Assembly (NCBI GenBank): GCA_965238305.1
Contig: CBDEHK010000001.1
Span: 2,976,001-3,040,000 of the forward strand
Direction of reading: 5' to 3'
Length of the DNA stretch: 64,000 bases
Source of the DNA: CBDCGJ01 sp965238305
Lineage (GTDB): Bacteria; Pseudomonadota; Alphaproteobacteria; GCA-2731375
Numbering within the stretch: position 1 is the stretch's first letter; each line of letters begins with the position of its first letter. Made by a program: the position numbers and the translations under genes. A model generated the notes under the pieces. It did no database searches. It had not been told where the DNA came from and worked only from the letters and a program-made list of their open reading frames with translations. Positions 62,321 to 64,000 of the stretch are shown piece by piece.

Positions 62321-63691
62321 CTATTCCGACGTGGTCTCAACGCCCCACCATTTGTCGCGAGTTTGTTTGGTATGCGCTATTGCGTCATAAACATCGACAT
62401 CTAAACCTATATTGCTCGCCGTCAATAGGCCCATGGCCTCCAACAAACGATAAACCGCAACATATTGATTTCGCTCTGTAATGACGAGCGAAACCCGCGC
62501 ATCTAACAATTCTTGCTCGGCGTCCAACACATCCAAGGTGGTGCGGGAACCAACTGCAGATTCTTGCCGAACACCTTCAAGGGCAATTTCATTGGCGCGG
62601 ATTTGTTCGTGGCGCGCAACAATTTCAGCACGGTTGGCTTCGTAAACTTCAAAGGCCTGATCGGCCCGTTCAACAACCGCCTGGCGCGTCGTTTCAACAT
62701 TTATCCGTCGCTGGCTTCTGACTTCTTTGGCGCGACGTACACCACTATGGGCGGCACCGCCTTGATAAAGCGGGATGACAAGTTGTGCAATTAGAGATTC
62801 TTCTTCTGAATCTCGGTCTACAAATGTCGAATCGTAAGACCTAGAAACACTCCCAATCAAATCGAATGTTGGTAGCAGGCGACCAAATGCAGCGTCTGTG
62901 GCATGTCCGGCTGCAGTCTCTGCTTCTTGCGCCGCAAGTAAATTCGGGTTGTTCTTGACCGCAACCTCAATAGCTTGTTCGGAAGATTTTGGTAGTTCGG
63001 GGAATTCAACCACCTGCTCAAGTTCGGTTGGCGCCTGTCCAACAACACGAAAATAAGTTGCCCTGACGACCGCCAAGTCGCCCTGTGCGGAAACCCGGTC
63101 GGCGACGGCGCGGCTCAAACGGGCTTCCGACTGCGCAACATCGGTGCGGGTCACTTCGCCGACTTCGAAGCGATCTTTTGAAGCCTCCAATTGGCGTTGC
63201 AGGACGCGCTGATTGCCCCGCGTCAGTTCCACGCGCGCCGTATCCCGAACGACATCCAGATAGGCAACGGCAGCATTCGCTAAGATTGCATTTTCCACCG
63301 CCAGCAATTCAGCTCGTCGAACGTCGACGACACTTTCGGCTTCTTTCACACCCGCTTCGGTTTGCCCGCCGGCATAAAGTGATTGCGACAAACGTAATTC
63401 ACCCGAATACGGCATTGTGCTGTCACTAGTCCGGGTATTAGAAGTTTTGAATCCATTATGCTCTGTTCCCAGGCTACCAATGGCGGAAACAGTGGGACGC
63501 CAGCCGGACATGGCGCCAGCGATATCTTCGTTAGCGATCCGCAAAGCCGCCCGCGAGGCATCGATTTCCGGGTTGGTATTGTACGCTGACGCCAATGCGT
63601 CGTTCAAACTTTCCGCCGACAGCGGTGAAGCCACAGCCATGGCCAATCCAATGGTCGCGGCAAGCCAAGATTTATCACTAAAATATTTCAT
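62321..63691 (-). CDS. tolC: TolC-family type I secretion outer membrane protein
   Basis: A 456-residue outer membrane efflux protein with a signal peptide (ATIGLAMAVASPLSAES). The OEP repeats are seen twice as long helical stretches, and motifs such as LNDALASAYNTNPEI, QSLYAGGQTEAGVKEAE and IPLYQGGAAHSGVRRAKE are typical of TolC. It forms the trimeric duct for type I secretion and drug export. GGAG 6 nt before the ATG supports the start. It sits between pcm and popZ, an alphaproteobacterial hallmark arrangement. Confidence 0.96.
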   Translation of the reverse strand: MKYFSDKSWLAATIGLAMAVASPLSAESLNDALASAYNTNPEIDASRAALRIANEDIAGAMSGWRPTVSAIGSLGTEHNGFKTSNTRTSDSTMPYSGELRLSQSLYAGGQTEAGVKEAESVVDVRRAELLAVENAILANAAVAYLDVVRDTARVELTRGNQRVLQRQLEASKDRFEVGEVTRTDVAQSEARLSRAVADRVSAQGDLAVVRATYFRVVGQAPTELEQVVEFPELPKSSEQAIEVAVKNNPNLLAAQEAETAAGHATDAAFGRLLPTFDLIGSVSRSYDSTFVDRDSEEESLIAQLVIPLYQGGAAHSGVRRAKEVRSQRRINVETTRQAVVERADQAFEVYEANRAEIVARHEQIRANEIALEGVRQESAVGSRTTLDVLDAEQELLDARVSLVITERNQYVAVYRLLEAMGLLTASNIGLDVDVYDAIAHTKQTRDKWWGVETTSE

Positions 63692-63751
63692 CTTTACTCC
63701 AACGCACCCGATTTATTGGGTGTCATTTAATATATCTCTGACATCAGTCGA

Positions 63752-64000
63752 TCAAAAAGCGAATTCAGCCTCAACCTCAAATCCCGGTAACTGGGCCGTC
63801 ATGGCATCGAATAGTATCCGTCTTGCAACGGTTTCGCCACTTCGTTCGTAAAACACCACCTGTCCGACTTGGCCGGAACGTTCGACGGTTAGTATTCGAC
63901 CGTCGTCTTTCAACTGTGCCAGCAAAACTTCTGATGGTTTTGGAATGGCGCCGTTGACAAAAATCAGATCAAATGGCCCCTGGTCGGCTAAACCTTCCGC
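63752..64000 (-). CDS. pcm: Protein-L-isoaspartate O-methyltransferase, C-terminal part (partial)
   Basis: The reading frame on the minus strand is open from the right window edge to the stop at 63752, giving the last 82 residues. FDLIFVNGAIPKPSEVLLAQLKDDGRILTVE is the C-terminal portion of the PCMT methyltransferase fold, followed by QVVFYERSGE. The enzyme repairs isoaspartyl residues, though alphaproteobacterial members beside tolC are often divergent. The assignment is supported by sequence and by the conserved pcm-tolC-popZ-valS order. The N-terminal SAM-binding half is outside the window. Confidence 0.85.
   Translation of the reverse strand, partial: AEGLADQGPFDLIFVNGAIPKPSEVLLAQLKDDGRILTVERSGQVGQVVFYERSGETVARRILFDAMTAQLPGFEVEAEFAF

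Overview
The window is ordinary chromosomal DNA of an alphaproteobacterium, probably a Rhodospirillales-like and perhaps marine lineage. This placement is inferred from gene content and order. Pointers are recG-sdhE-mfd, the rlpA-dacA-holB-metG-tatD-metallohydrolase string, the pcm-tolC-popZ-valS string at the right end, and a GcrA-type zinc-binding segment. Base composition looks close to 50% GC, with AT-rich intergenic gaps. I see no insertion sequence, phage, integron or CRISPR array. About 57 protein genes, one tRNA-Ser, one TPP riboswitch, one CIRCE operator and two clear terminators can be supported.

Layout. 1-2.3 kb: a GAF-domain signalling protein (cut by the window edge) behind a MerR-HTH protein carrying a class III cyclase-like domain that lacks its metal-binding aspartates. 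2.6-6.1 kb: SDR, DUF502 membrane protein, secreted amidohydrolase coupled to a PhyH dioxygenase. 6.2-12.8 kb: recG, sdhE, mfd and a DsbA-like protein. 12.8-19.3 kb: PleD-like protein with a degenerate GGDEF domain, SDR, a 63-residue GcrA-like mini-protein, GST, MFS carrier and a haem-binding chemoreceptor. 19.3-28.1 kb: SDRs, acyl-CoA dehydrogenase, SRPBCC and PPOX proteins, tRNA-Ser, TauD-like dioxygenase, and an acyl-CoA ligase/dehydratase/CoA-transferase operon. 28.3-35.9 kb: cell wall genes (mltB-like, rlpA, dacA) running into holB, metG, tatD and a PhnP-like hydrolase. tmk, usually found between dacA and holB in relatives, is absent. 35.9-38.5 kb: a TPP-riboswitch-controlled thiamine-precursor ABC transporter. 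38.7-50.3 kb: acyl-CoA metabolism (two acyl-CoA dehydrogenases, MaoC dehydratase, LLM oxidoreductase, three tandem crotonases) with dioxygenase, DMT carrier, S66 peptidase, mazG and an SDR. 50.4-52.9 kb: a DksA-like protein and groES-groEL under CIRCE control.

53.1-58.7 kb is the most unusual part. A membrane PAS-PAS-GGDEF-EAL protein is divergent from three co-oriented genes: a PaaK-like adenylate-forming protein, a PilZ-domain protein, and an N-acyltransferase of the exosortase-associated/FeeM type. I infer a c-di-GMP-connected acyl small-molecule or lipid pathway with an unknown product.

58.7-64 kb: valS, popZ, tolC and the C-terminus of pcm.

A second pattern runs through the whole window. 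The palindrome TGACGTCA occurs at least 21 times by eye, where about one is expected. It is concentrated at 0.2-1.8 kb and 40.7-49.5 kb, and occurs in more than one reading frame, at a shared stop-codon pair and between genes.
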